From NCBI GenBank assembly GCA_035295745.1, contig DATGIL010000022.1:62001-126000 (forward strand): a DNA stretch of 64,000 nucleotides, given 5' to 3'. The DNA is from JAIQFL01 sp035295745. Lineage in GTDB: Bacteria > Acidobacteriota > Terriglobia > Bryobacterales > Bryobacteraceae. The position numbers and the translations under genes are program-made. A model generated the notes under the pieces. It ran no database searches. It worked only from the letters and a program-made list of their open reading frames with translations, and was not told the origin of the DNA. This document shows, one piece after another, positions 17,808 to 26,588 of the stretch (position 1 is its first letter; each line of letters begins with the position of its first letter).

Positions 17808-19218
17808 GCCTGTAAAAGAGGCGCCGGTGGTCCGTGCCACTCCTGCGGCGGTGGACATCCACCGGGATACTACCGCGAAGTGGTTCCTGCTGAGCGGCAT
17901 CGGATACTTTTTCATTGTCGGGATCATCGCCATCACGATTGCCGCCAAGTTCGTGTGGCCGGAACTGCTGGGCACGGTGCCTTACCTCTCGTATGGCCGG
18001 TTGCGCCCGCTACATGTCAACGGCATGCTCTTCGGCTGGCTGCTGGCGGCGGATATGGGGCTGACCTACTACATGATCCCGCGGTTGTGCGGGGTGAAGC
18101 TGTGGAGTGAGAAGCTGGGCGTGGCGACCGCCATGCTGTGGAACGTGATCATACTCGGCGCTGTGGTGTCGCTGATGGGTGGCTATAACTACGGCTTGGA
18201 ATATGCCGAACTCCCTGTGCCGCTGAAGGTTCTGGTGGTGGTGGCCTGGGTGATGTACGGTATCAACATTTTCGGTACGATCGCCACCCGCCGGTACGAA
18301 CAGATGTACGTGACCATCTGGTACACCATGGGGTGCATTCTGTGGACCGCGTTCGTGTACATTACGGGCAACTTCGCGGTGGAGTTCGCCACCGGAACCA
18401 ACCAGGCGAACCTGAACTGGATGTACGTTCACAATGCCGTGGGCCTTATCTTTACGCCGATCGGACTGGGAATCGCGTATTACTTCATTCCGAAGTCCGG
18501 GAACACGCCTCTCTACAGTCACCGGCTGTCGATGATCGGGTTCTGGTCGCTGGCCTTCGTTTACGTGTGGACGGGCGCGCACCACATGATCCACGGACCG
18601 ATTTCGCAATGGCTCCAGACGATCGCGATTACCTTCTCGCTGATGCTCCTGATCCCGGTGTGGGCGGTGGTGTGGAATTTCTTCGCCACCATGAAGGGTC
18701 AGTGGCAGCAGTTGCGGGATAACGTGCCGCTGAAGTTCCTGATGTCGGGCACGGTGTTCTATCTGTTGACCTGCTTCCAGGGGCCGATGCACAGCCTGCG
18801 CAGCGTGAACGCCATCGTTTCGAAGACGGACTGGATTCCCGGTCATGCCCACATGGCGGTCCTGGGCTGCTTCTCGTTCTTCGCGATTGCCGGCTCGCTA
18901 TACGTGGTGCCGCGGATGTGGCGAACCACTCTGTACAGCGACAAGCTGGCGAACTGGACGTTCTGGCTGTGCATGGTCGGCGGCCTGGGCTTCTTTGTGA
19001 CGCTGTGGCTGGGCGGATTCTGGCAGGGTTGGCAGTGGAACAATCCTTCGATCCCGTTCATCGATACGGTGGTGGCTCTGCAACCGGTCTGGCTGGTGCG
19101 TTTCTTCTCCGGCGTGATGATCTTCTGTGGCATCGTCACATTCGCTTACAACATCATGGCGACGGCTCTCGGAACGCGTGAGACAGCGGCCGCCGCGGGA
19201 GGCAGTCATGCTGCATAA
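17794..19218 (+). CDS. ccoN: cbb3-type cytochrome c oxidase subunit I
   Basis: 474 residues with about 12 transmembrane helices. Family features are the heme-ligand region LRPLHVNGMLFGWLLAADMG, FVYVWTGAHHMIHGP (the HH pair ligates CuB; the YVWTGAHH context is specific to cbb3) and GHAHMAVLGCFSFFAIAGS near the C-terminal heme ligands. It reduces oxygen to water with high affinity. The start lies 14 bases inside the heptaheme cytochrome gene, and the end overlaps ccoO by 11 bases. Confidence 0.95.
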   Translation: MPVDKPVKEAPVVRATPAAVDIHRDTTAKWFLLSGIGYFFIVGIIAITIAAKFVWPELLGTVPYLSYGRLRPLHVNGMLFGWLLAADMGLTYYMIPRLCGVKLWSEKLGVATAMLWNVIILGAVVSLMGGYNYGLEYAELPVPLKVLVVVAWVMYGINIFGTIATRRYEQMYVTIWYTMGCILWTAFVYITGNFAVEFATGTNQANLNWMYVHNAVGLIFTPIGLGIAYYFIPKSGNTPLYSHRLSMIGFWSLAFVYVWTGAHHMIHGPISQWLQTIAITFSLMLLIPVWAVVWNFFATMKGQWQQLRDNVPLKFLMSGTVFYLLTCFQGPMHSLRSVNAIVSKTDWIPGHAHMAVLGCFSFFAIAGSLYVVPRMWRTTLYSDKLANWTFWLCMVGGLGFFVTLWLGGFWQGWQWNNPSIPFIDTVVALQPVWLVRFFSGVMIFCGIVTFAYNIMATALGTRETAAAAGGSHAA

Positions 19219-19777
19219 AGCCGATCGCAGCGCGTCGTTTGCGGTGGCCGCGGCGCTGGGCCTGTTCTTCATCGGCGGGCTTATCACCACGATCGTTCCC
19301 CCGCTGATCGACAAGAGCTGGGGGCGTCCGTTCGACAATCAGGATCCGTCGAAGGGCATCACCGGGAAGCTCAAGCCGTATACCGATGTCGAGTTGAAGG
19401 GCCGCGCGGTCTATGTCCGCGAAGGCTGCTGGTATTGCCATACGCAGCAAACCCGGACGCTGGTCGCCGACACCAAGCGCAGCGGCTGGCGCGGCGTGGA
19501 TTCGCCGATCTCCACGCCCGATGAGTTCGTCTACGATAAACCGCACATGTTCGGCACCAAGCGGACCGGACCCGACCTCTCGCGAGTGGGCGGCAAGTAC
19601 AACACACAGTGGCACCGGACGCACTTCCGCAATCCACGCGACCTGGTACGTGGCTCCGTGATGCCGCCCTTCCCGTGGATCGCCAATAACGAAGAGGAGT
19701 TCACGTCGCTGGTGGCCTATCTGCGGACTCTCGGCCGCGCGAAAGATTGGCGCCCGGATAAGGATTACGAGCGATGA
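19208..19777 (+). CDS. ccoO: cbb3-type cytochrome c oxidase subunit II
   Basis: 189 residues from the ATG at 19208. One N-terminal membrane helix (FAVAAALGLFFIGGLITTIV) precedes the single heme site in VREGCWYCHTQQTRTLV. The family block continues with GPDLSRVGGKYNTQWHRTHF and a Met ligand in SVMPPFPW. It is a membrane-anchored monoheme cytochrome that passes electrons to CcoN. It overlaps the next small gene by four bases. Confidence 0.95.
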   Translation: MLHKADRSASFAVAAALGLFFIGGLITTIVPPLIDKSWGRPFDNQDPSKGITGKLKPYTDVELKGRAVYVREGCWYCHTQQTRTLVADTKRSGWRGVDSPISTPDEFVYDKPHMFGTKRTGPDLSRVGGKYNTQWHRTHFRNPRDLVRGSVMPPFPWIANNEEEFTSLVAYLRTLGRAKDWRPDKDYER

Positions 19778-19989
19778 ACGACTACACCTGGCCGAGCGTC
19801 TACTTCGCCTATCTGTTCTTCGCCATCAGTTTTTTCCTGGCGGTGTTCTTCTTCGTGCGCTCCTGGAAGGACGGCTACTGGACGAAGCAAGGCGAAGACG
19901 TCAAGTATCAGGTATTCGACGAACTACCCAATCGCGACGGGCTGCCGGACGGGTCGCCCGAAGAGGAACAATTGCATGTCTCCCGATAA
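19774..19989 (+). CDS. Small membrane protein in the CcoQ position
   Basis: 71 residues. A single helix (FAYLFFAISFFLAVFFFV) is followed by WKDGYWTKQGEDVKYQVFDE. Its place after ccoO is that of ccoQ, but EDVKYQVF is shared with the CcoS-like protein at 14083, so it may be a CcoS/CcoQ-like oxidase stability or assembly factor. It overlaps both neighbours (ccoO by 4, the next gene by 14 bases), which supports translation in the operon. Confidence 0.75.
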   Translation: MNDYTWPSVYFAYLFFAISFFLAVFFFVRSWKDGYWTKQGEDVKYQVFDELPNRDGLPDGSPEEEQLHVSR

Positions 19990-20269
19990 GCCGAAACTCA
20001 AAGAATATGCCGATGGCTGGATCACCGAACGGGAAGGGACCTCGATTCCGGGCTTCCTGAAGCTGGCGTACATCGTGATCATCGGCGGTTGCGCCGCGTA
20101 CTTCCTGATGTATATGAACGGCGAGGTGAATCACGCGGAGCGCGGTCCGCTGGTGCGCGCGATGAATGCCGTGACCGAGACCTCGGCCGCCCTGATGTAT
20201 GGGATTGCGGCGTTGATCGTCATCTACGGGATCATCGTGGTGGCGTTTTCGCTGCGCGATCACGATTGA
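19976..20269 (+). CDS. Small two-helix membrane protein of the cbb3 operon
   Basis: 97 residues with two hydrophobic segments (LAYIVIIGGCAAYFLMYM and ALMYGIAALIVIYGIIVVAF). A conserved-looking loop between them includes HAERGPLVRAMNA. It sits where CcoP would be expected and the first helix region resembles the N-terminal anchor of CcoP, but there is no CXXCH site. It could be a heme-less CcoP remnant acting as an anchor for the multiheme cytochrome; that is inference. Confidence 0.7.
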   Translation: MSPDKPKLKEYADGWITEREGTSIPGFLKLAYIVIIGGCAAYFLMYMNGEVNHAERGPLVRAMNAVTETSAALMYGIAALIVIYGIIVVAFSLRDHD

Positions 20270-20280
20270 GGAACGGCGCG

Positions 20281-22161
20281 ATGCAGGAGAACTTCTACCA
20301 GGTACGGGTTCCCGACGCGACTGACTATTGGATGGAGATGGTCAAGTGCCGGCACGCGTGTCCGGTTCACACCGACGCGTGCGGGTATGTGACGGCCATC
20401 GGCGAGGGGCGTTACCAGGATGCCTACCGGATTGCCCGCGCGACGAATCCGTTCGCCTCCATCTGCGGGCGGGTGTGCGGTGCGCCCTGCGAAGCGAACT
20501 GCCGGCGAGGTGCCGTGGATGCCCCGGTTTCGATCCGCCCACTGAAGCGGTTTGTCACCGAGCGCTTCGGGCCGGAGAGCGGCGACTACACGCTCCATCG
20601 CGAGTCGGCGAACCTGGCGATGCTGCCGCCCAAACGAGGGGACTACGAACGCATCGCGGTTGTAGGCGGGGGCGTTTCCGGCCTCACGGTGGCGCACGAC
20701 CTGGTCCGGATCGGGTACAAGGTGACGGTGTTCGAAGCGGAGGCGGAGGCTGGTGGGATGCTCACCGCGGGTGTGCCGGTCTTCCGCCTGCCGCGCGACC
20801 TGGTACGCCACGAGATCAACGCGATCCTTTCGCTGGGCGTGGAATTGAAGTGCAACACGCGTTTGGGCCGTGACTTCACCATCGCGAGTCTGCGCGCCGA
20901 TGGCTATAAGGCGATCTTCCTGGGAATCGGACTGCCCAAGGGACGCAAGCTGCCCCTGCCGGGCAACGAGACGCCTGGCGTGATCGATGGCATGGACTTT
21001 TTGCGCGCCTTCAATGCCGGCAAGCCACTGCCGTTGGGCAAACGCGTGATCGTGATCGGCGGCGGGAATGTCGCGTACGACGTGGCCCGCTCTGCGGTGC
21101 GCCCGGCGAACGACGAGCACATGGCGTATGACGTGGCGCGTTCGGCCTTGCGCCTGAGCGGCGACAAGGAAGTGCACGTGGTCTGCCTCGAGAGCCGCGA
21201 AGAGATGCCGGCCGACGACGTTGAGGTGATGGAAGGCGCGGAAGAGGGAATCCACCTCCACAACCAGCGTGGTCCGCGCGCGATTCTGCACGACAACGGA
21301 ACCTTGACCGGGCTGCGCACAGTGCGCTGCACGGCAGTGTTCGATGCGCAGGGAAAATTCAACCCCTCCTACGATGAGACGCAAGTGGAAGATATCGCCG
21401 CCGATAGCGTGATCTTTGCCATCGGCCAGACTTCCGACCTGGCGTTTCTGGATCCTGCCGACGGCGTCGAGAGCAATCGCGGGCTGATCCAGGTGAATCG
21501 CGAGACCTATCAGACCACGGCCCCGGATGTGTTCGCGTGCGGCGATATTGCGCATGGTCCACGGCTGTTCATCGACGCGATTGCCTCGGCACAGATCGCG
21601 GCGCGGTCGATGCACGACTTTTTGCGAGGCACACGCACGGACGTAGTGGTCCGCAAGCAGTGGAGCCCGGCGGCCTACAGCTTTCAGGATGGCTGGACCA
21701 CGATCGAGCGGCAGAATCCCGCGGCACTGGAATGCGAGCGGCGCGCGGCGGGCAACGACATCGTCGAGGAGTGTTATGCGGAGGCGGAAGCGCGGCGTCA
21801 GGGTGCGCGCTGCCTGCGCTGCAACGTCAATACGGTCTTCGATACGTCGAAGTGTGTGGCTTGCAATGGCTGCGTGGATGTTTGCCCGCAGAACCTGATC
21901 CGCTTGGTGGGACTGAGCCGGCTTATTCAAGATGAGGGCTGGATGCAGAAGGCGGTGGAGGCGTTCGGCGATCTGAGTCAGTATTCGGCGGAGGAGATGG
22001 ATCAGTTGGGTGGCGTGATGATGAAGGACGAGACGTCCTGCATTCGCTGCTCCTTCTGCGCGTCGCGCTGCCCCACGCACGCCATCGAGATGAAGCACTT
22101 CGATTTCTTCACGGAGTGCGTCACCGTGGAGGCGAAGAATCCCAAGGTGGCCTATGCGTGA
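20281..22161 (+). CDS. FAD-dependent, GltD-like Fe-S oxidoreductase with C-terminal ferredoxin domain
   Basis: 626 residues. The N-terminal Cys-rich domain (KCRHACPVHTDACGY, SICGRVCGAPCEANCRRG) is that of glutamate synthase small-subunit-like oxidoreductases. FAD binding is at VVGGGVSGLTVAHDL, and the second Rossmann motif is VIGGGNVAYDVARSA. The flavin-end motif is DVFACGDIAHGPRLFIDAI. The C-terminus has two cluster motifs, CVACNGCVDVCP and CIRCSFCASRCP. It probably moves electrons between NAD(P)H and a ferredoxin or quinone partner; its place inside a bc/cbb3 operon suggests a respiratory or redox-sensing link. A tandem 51-base duplication lies right after the second dinucleotide motif. Confidence 0.88.
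   Translation: MQENFYQVRVPDATDYWMEMVKCRHACPVHTDACGYVTAIGEGRYQDAYRIARATNPFASICGRVCGAPCEANCRRGAVDAPVSIRPLKRFVTERFGPESGDYTLHRESANLAMLPPKRGDYERIAVVGGGVSGLTVAHDLVRIGYKVTVFEAEAEAGGMLTAGVPVFRLPRDLVRHEINAILSLGVELKCNTRLGRDFTIASLRADGYKAIFLGIGLPKGRKLPLPGNETPGVIDGMDFLRAFNAGKPLPLGKRVIVIGGGNVAYDVARSAVRPANDEHMAYDVARSALRLSGDKEVHVVCLESREEMPADDVEVMEGAEEGIHLHNQRGPRAILHDNGTLTGLRTVRCTAVFDAQGKFNPSYDETQVEDIAADSVIFAIGQTSDLAFLDPADGVESNRGLIQVNRETYQTTAPDVFACGDIAHGPRLFIDAIASAQIAARSMHDFLRGTRTDVVVRKQWSPAAYSFQDGWTTIERQNPAALECERRAAGNDIVEECYAEAEARRQGARCLRCNVNTVFDTSKCVACNGCVDVCPQNLIRLVGLSRLIQDEGWMQKAVEAFGDLSQYSAEEMDQLGGVMMKDETSCIRCSFCASRCPTHAIEMKHFDFFTECVTVEAKNPKVAYA
21073..21174 (+). repeat. Tandem 51-bp in-frame duplication
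   Basis: Two adjacent 51-base units (21073-21123, 21124-21174) encode AYDVARSAVRPANDEHM and AYDVARSALRLSGDKEV. They are similar but not identical in sequence, so the duplication is not recent. It extends the alphaA helix region after the second dinucleotide-binding GGGN motif of the oxidoreductase. Confidence 0.75.
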
Positions 22162-22209
22162 TGTGGTGTCTGCGGACGAGCATTCTCATACACATCGGGG
22201 AGCAGGCAC

Positions 22210-22878
22210 ATGACTCCCCTGGAATTCAGCATCATGTTTGCCATGGGGATCGCCGGGAGTTTGCACTGCCTGGGAATGTGCGGACCGATGGTCCTCGCCT
22301 ACAGTGCCGGATTGCAGGGGCCGCGTCCCGCCGCGCATGCCGCCTACAACGCGGGGCGCATCCTTACTTACATGTCGCTCGGGGCAGTGGCCGGAACCGT
22401 CGGACGCGCTATCGGCCTCCTGGGCCAACTCGCCGGACTCGCAGCGGGGGCGCGAATCTTCGCCGGCGCCGCCATGATTCTGGCCGGCATTCTGATGGTG
22501 GGATTCACCCGTCCTACATCGCTGGTCCGCATCGGCACGCCTCGCCGTTTATCGCAGGCCGCCGGCAAGCTCATCCTCGGACCACGAGCCGCGAATAAGT
22601 TCACGCTGGGGTTGCTCCTGGGATTCCTGCCGTGCGGCATGATCTACGCAGCGCTGCTGAAGGCGTTGGAGTCGGGCGGCGCGATTTCGGGCGCGCTGAC
22701 CATGCTGGCGTTCGGCCTCGGTACCGCGATTGCCCTGTTCAGCACGGGGATGGCCTCGTCGATGGTCGGCCCACTTCTGGGGCGGTGGAACAATCGGGTC
22801 GCCGCGGCATCCATCATGCTCTTCGGTGCGATTGTATTGTGGCGGGGACTCCTCGGTAAGGCCGTCTGCCATGGCTAA
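22210..22878 (+). CDS. SafE/TauE-type membrane protein associated with cbb3 biogenesis
   Basis: 222 residues with about six transmembrane helices. The start MTPLEFSIMFAMGIAGSLHC continues with LGMCGPMVLAY, the signature of the heavy-metal/SafE-like proteins encoded in many cco clusters. The second half contains GFLPCGMIYAALLKAL. It is thought to help copper handling or cytochrome maturation. It starts 48 bases after the oxidoreductase gene and its end overlaps ccoG by eight bases. Confidence 0.85.
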   Translation: MTPLEFSIMFAMGIAGSLHCLGMCGPMVLAYSAGLQGPRPAAHAAYNAGRILTYMSLGAVAGTVGRAIGLLGQLAGLAAGARIFAGAAMILAGILMVGFTRPTSLVRIGTPRRLSQAAGKLILGPRAANKFTLGLLLGFLPCGMIYAALLKALESGGAISGALTMLAFGLGTAIALFSTGMASSMVGPLLGRWNNRVAAASIMLFGAIVLWRGLLGKAVCHG

Positions 22879-24079
22879 CTGGCATGCCTTACGGAAGCGC
22901 ATTCACCTGATCTGCTTCGTGGCATTCCTGGCGCTCCCGTTCTGCAATATCGTACGCTTCGACATACCGCGCCAGCGCTTCTACTTCTTCGGGCAGGAAT
23001 TGTGGATCAACGAGTTCGGCATCATCTTCTTCGCGATGATGTTCCTGATGTTCGTGGTGGTAGTGGCTTCGGTGGTATTGGGACGCGTGTATTGCGGGTA
23101 CCTTTGCCCGCAGATGATCTTCAGTGAGGCGTGGGTGGCGTTGCAGCTTCGTCTGCGCCGCCTGTTCAAGAACACGCCGTGGATGGGGCGGGTAGCATTC
23201 TACGCAGTAGTCGGAGCCGCCTCGGTGGTTCTGGCGTTCGTCTTTATCTCCTATTTTGTGGAACCGATCGACCTGGCCAAGAGCCTGGCGAAGGTCGACA
23301 TGCATACCGCGGCTGGAATTTCGGGCGCCGCGGTCACTCTCCTCACGTTCCTGGACTTCGCCTTTCTGCGGCTGCGATTCTGCACCACGGCCTGCCCTTA
23401 CGGCTATCTGCAAGGTATGCTGAGCGACGGCAACACGCTGCTGGTGCAGTATCGCGACGAGAATCACTCCTGTATCGAGTGCAAGAAATGCGTGCGCGAC
23501 TGTCCCATGGGCATCGACATCCGCACCTCGCCGTTTCAGATCGAATGCGTGCATTGCGGCGAGTGTATCGACTCCTGCGACACCATCTTGGCCCGCCTGA
23601 AAAAGCCCGGCTTGATTCACTACTCCTGGGGTACAGAAGGCAAATCGCGCTTCCCCTTCGACGCCAAGCGCGTCCTGCTGCTGCTGATAGTTGGCTCTTA
23701 CGCCTGCGGCCTCGCGGTAGCGCTTTCGATGCGTCACTCGGTATTGGTGCGAGTGTCGGCCGACCGTGGCACGCTCTATCGGACCGGCGCCGACGGCCGA
23801 ATTTACAACCACTTCCGCTATACCCTCGCCAACCGGTCGCACAAATCCTCGGCAGTGGTGTTCTCGCTGCGGCAACTTCCCAGCGCTACTCTGGTCTTGA
23901 CGTCCAACCCCGTGGCGGTAAAGCCCGGCGAGACGCTGCAAGGCGAGTTCGACATCGCGGCGCCGCGCGGCAGCAGTTCCGACCTCGTGACCCATTTCAA
24001 CCTGGTCGCCAGCACGATTCCCGATGCGGTGACCGAGACATTTCCGATGACCTTTATCAGCCCCACGGAGGCGCCATGA
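22871..24079 (+). CDS. ccoG: cbb3 oxidase accessory protein CcoG (FixG-like ferredoxin)
   Basis: 402 residues from the ATG at 22871. It opens MANWHALRKRIHLICFVAF and has the family block RVYCGYLCPQMIFSEAW, several helices, CTTACPYGYLQGMLSD, then two 4Fe-4S motifs (CIECKKCVRDCP and CVHCGECIDSCD) and an Ig-like C-terminal domain. CcoG is a membrane ferredoxin that reduces copper(II) during cbb3 assembly. The TGA overlaps the next ATG. Confidence 0.95.
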   Translation: MANWHALRKRIHLICFVAFLALPFCNIVRFDIPRQRFYFFGQELWINEFGIIFFAMMFLMFVVVVASVVLGRVYCGYLCPQMIFSEAWVALQLRLRRLFKNTPWMGRVAFYAVVGAASVVLAFVFISYFVEPIDLAKSLAKVDMHTAAGISGAAVTLLTFLDFAFLRLRFCTTACPYGYLQGMLSDGNTLLVQYRDENHSCIECKKCVRDCPMGIDIRTSPFQIECVHCGECIDSCDTILARLKKPGLIHYSWGTEGKSRFPFDAKRVLLLLIVGSYACGLAVALSMRHSVLVRVSADRGTLYRTGADGRIYNHFRYTLANRSHKSSAVVFSLRQLPSATLVLTSNPVAVKPGETLQGEFDIAAPRGSSSDLVTHFNLVASTIPDAVTETFPMTFISPTEAP

Positions 24080-24219
24080 AACGTGTTCCGCCACTGATTC
24101 CCTTTCTGGTCCTGGTTTCCGCGATTTTTATCGGAATCCTGGTCTTCGCCTACATTGAAACCAAACACGCCAACCCGCAGATGCTCGATGAGCAGGGGCA
24201 CGTGGTCTCGACGACATGA
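24076..24219 (+). CDS. 47-residue single-helix protein in the CcoH position
   Basis: MKRVPPLIPFLVLVSAIFIG begins a single transmembrane helix followed by a short polar tail ending QGHVVSTT. It lies between ccoG and ccoI, where ccoH (normally about 150-170 residues) is usually found, and joins both through ATGA overlaps, so it is almost certainly translated. It has no FixH domain; it may be a minimal replacement. Confidence 0.75.
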   Translation: MKRVPPLIPFLVLVSAIFIGILVFAYIETKHANPQMLDEQGHVVSTT

Positions 24220-26558
24220 ACTGCCGGCTTTGCGGGCTCGATTCGGGCCAGGAGACATTCTGCTGCGCGGGATGCGAGCACGTTTACGCCATTCTTGAAG
24301 AAGGCGGAGTGATCGCGTCGGGTCAGAATTTCCGCGAGACAGGGCTGTATCAGCAGAGTGTAAAGCTGGGTCTGATTTCGAAGCCCGCCGAGCCGGTTCG
24401 TGCCGTGCCGGAAGGTGTGGAGACTCGCGAGGCCGTATTCCAACTCTCAGGGCTCTGGTGTACTTCCTGCGGATGGCTGATCGAGCACGCACTGTCTCGC
24501 ATAAGAGGCATTGTGTCGGCCGAGGTGCTCTTCGCGAGCGATCTGCTGAAGGTGCGTTACGCGCCCCAGTATTTGCCGCCGGAGCGGATTATCGACCGCG
24601 TCACGTCGCTAGGGTACAAGGCGGGTCCGTACACGGGTCCCGGTGGACGCTCGGACGCGGAGCGAAAAGATCTGCTCATCCGCACCGGGCTCGCAGCGTT
24701 CCTTTCCATGAACGCCATGATGTTCAGCCTGGTGGTCTACGCCAGCTATTTCGAGAAGATCACCGGCAGCGGCCACTACATTCCTTTCGTGCTGATGGCG
24801 CTCGCCACGCCGTCGGTATTTTATTGCGGCGCGCCGATTCTGCGGCTCGGCTGGACGGGCGTTCGCGAACGAACGCTACGCATGGAGTCGCTGCTGGCAA
24901 TGGGCATTCTCTCGGCGTACGGCTACAGTGTCGTACAAGCAATAAGCGGCAGCCTTCACGTCTACTTCGACACGGCGTGCGCGATCGTCACCCTGGTCCT
25001 CACTGGGAAGCTGATTGAGCGCGGTGCTAAGGAAAAGACTGCTCAAGCGATCGCGCTATTGTACCGGCTGATGCCTAACAAGGCTCGAGTGGTGGTGGAA
25101 GGGCGGGAGCGATTTGTCTCGGTGGATGCGCTGAAACCCGGTACCGTGTTCCGCGTCAAGTCCGGCGAGCGGGTGCCCGCCGATGGGGTCGTGACGGAAG
25201 GCAATTCCCACGCCGATGAGTCTGTGATCACGGGCGAGTCGGCGCCGCGTTCCAAGCAACCGGGCGACGCCGTGGTGTGCGGGAGCATCAATACCGGCAG
25301 CGTCCTAGAAATCCGCACGACACGCGCGGGCGCCGATAGCACCCTTGCTCACATCGTGCGCACGGTGGAACAGGCAGCGGCTCACCGCACCCGCGCCGAG
25401 CGGGCGGTGGACCGTATCTCACGCATCTTCATTCCGGCGATCCTGGCGCTCGCCATTGCGACCTTTGCCGGATGGCTGTGGTTTACGGGGCAGAGTGAGG
25501 CGGCCCTGATGCACGCCATCGCGGTGCTGGTCATCGCGTGCCCGTGCGCGCTCGGTATCGCGACTCCCCTGGCGCTGACGGCGGCCGTGTCCGCCGCGGG
25601 AAAGCGTGGAATTCTCGTCGCCGATACGCGGGTGATGGAAACCATTCGCGAACTGGATGTGCTGGTTCTCGACAAAACAGGCACCGTGACGACCGGCGAG
25701 TTCACGCTGCTGGAATCAGCCGGCGACACCAGCCGGATGCCCGAACTCGCGGCCATCGAGGCGTGCTCCGAACATCCCATTGGACGGGCACTCGGTCCAT
25801 CGGCGTTGCAGGCATCGGATGTCTGTGTGCATAAAGGTCTGGGCATCAGCGGGGTGGTGAATGGAACGCGCTACTTCCTCGGCAATCGTGCCTTCCTGGC
25901 CGGCATGACGGGCGAAGACAAAAGCGTCGAGTCGAGTCTCGACGCGGCAGACAGAAGTATCCACGCCACGTCCGGCACCCGGGTCTACTTCGGCTGGGAG
26001 GGACGTGCGCGCGGCGTGCTGATCTTCGGAGACCGGATCCGGCAGGAGGCCGCGGAGTTGTGCGGATCTCTGCGAAGCCGCGGCATTCGAACGCTGCTGC
26101 TCTCCGGCGATTGCGAGGCCGTTACGCGCGCCACCGCACAAAGCATCGGCGCCGACGACTGGGTGGCAGAGGCCACACCCGATACGAAGATCGAAGTCAT
26201 TCGCAAACTGCAGGCAACGGGCGAGGTAGTGGCCATGGTGGGCGATGGCGTGAACGACGCGCCCAGCCTGGCACAGGCGAATCTCGGCATCGCACTTGGC
26301 TCCGGAGCCGACATCGCCATGCAGGCGGCGCCCCTGGTGCTGATGAGTCAATCGCTGTCAGGCGTGATCGAGGTGCTCGACCTCTCGCGACGGACTTTTC
26401 GCATTGTGAGGCAGAATCTCTTCTGGGCATTCGCCTACAATGTCGCGGGCATCACGCTCGCGATTGTGGGTGTGCTGAATCCGATCATGGCGGCAGGCGC
26501 GATGATTCTGTCGAGCCTCTCGGTGATCGGCAACTCGCGGCGCCTCAGCCGTTCCTGA
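24216..26558 (+). CDS. ccoI: Copper-exporting P1B-type ATPase for cbb3 assembly
   Basis: 780 residues. The N-terminus has a Cys-rich domain (CRLCGLDSGQETFCCAGC), as in FixI/CcoI, then a degenerate heavy-metal-associated domain with CTSCGW. Key P-type ATPase motifs are present: GESAP, the CPC metal site in IACPCALGIATPLAL, phosphorylation site DKTGTVTTGE, SEHPIG and GDGVNDAPS. It moves copper to the periplasm for CuB insertion. The segment SLDAADRSIHATSG at about residues 573-587, in the nucleotide-binding domain, looks like an insertion and is encoded by a diverged copy of the 50-bp palindrome arm. Confidence 0.95.
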   Translation: MNCRLCGLDSGQETFCCAGCEHVYAILEEGGVIASGQNFRETGLYQQSVKLGLISKPAEPVRAVPEGVETREAVFQLSGLWCTSCGWLIEHALSRIRGIVSAEVLFASDLLKVRYAPQYLPPERIIDRVTSLGYKAGPYTGPGGRSDAERKDLLIRTGLAAFLSMNAMMFSLVVYASYFEKITGSGHYIPFVLMALATPSVFYCGAPILRLGWTGVRERTLRMESLLAMGILSAYGYSVVQAISGSLHVYFDTACAIVTLVLTGKLIERGAKEKTAQAIALLYRLMPNKARVVVEGRERFVSVDALKPGTVFRVKSGERVPADGVVTEGNSHADESVITGESAPRSKQPGDAVVCGSINTGSVLEIRTTRAGADSTLAHIVRTVEQAAAHRTRAERAVDRISRIFIPAILALAIATFAGWLWFTGQSEAALMHAIAVLVIACPCALGIATPLALTAAVSAAGKRGILVADTRVMETIRELDVLVLDKTGTVTTGEFTLLESAGDTSRMPELAAIEACSEHPIGRALGPSALQASDVCVHKGLGISGVVNGTRYFLGNRAFLAGMTGEDKSVESSLDAADRSIHATSGTRVYFGWEGRARGVLIFGDRIRQEAAELCGSLRSRGIRTLLLSGDCEAVTRATAQSIGADDWVAEATPDTKIEVIRKLQATGEVVAMVGDGVNDAPSLAQANLGIALGSGADIAMQAAPLVLMSQSLSGVIEVLDLSRRTFRIVRQNLFWAFAYNVAGITLAIVGVLNPIMAAGAMILSSLSVIGNSRRLSRS
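25945..25969 (+). repeat. Diverged half-copy of the 50-bp palindrome inside ccoI
   Basis: CGGCAGACAGAAGTATCCAC (25945-25964) plus GCCAC matches the arm at 1471-1495 in 21 of 25 positions, and all four differences are transitions. It is read in the same frame (AADRSIHAT versus AADRSVCAT). The palindromic partner arm is not recognisable apart from a few bases. Confidence 0.55.
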
Positions 26559-26588
26559 CGTGTTACGTTGGATCGGACAGGGATCCGC

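Noticed and set aside
15858..17975. Very long minus-strand open frame (705 codons) opposite the heptaheme cytochrome and cytochrome b genes
   Set aside because: It has His/Arg-rich, domainless composition and lies opposite genes with clear motifs; long antisense frames are common in GC-rich coding DNA.
20260..22098. Long minus-strand frame (612 codons) opposite the FAD oxidoreductase
   Set aside because: No domain, and the plus-strand gene has complete FAD, dinucleotide and Fe-S motifs.
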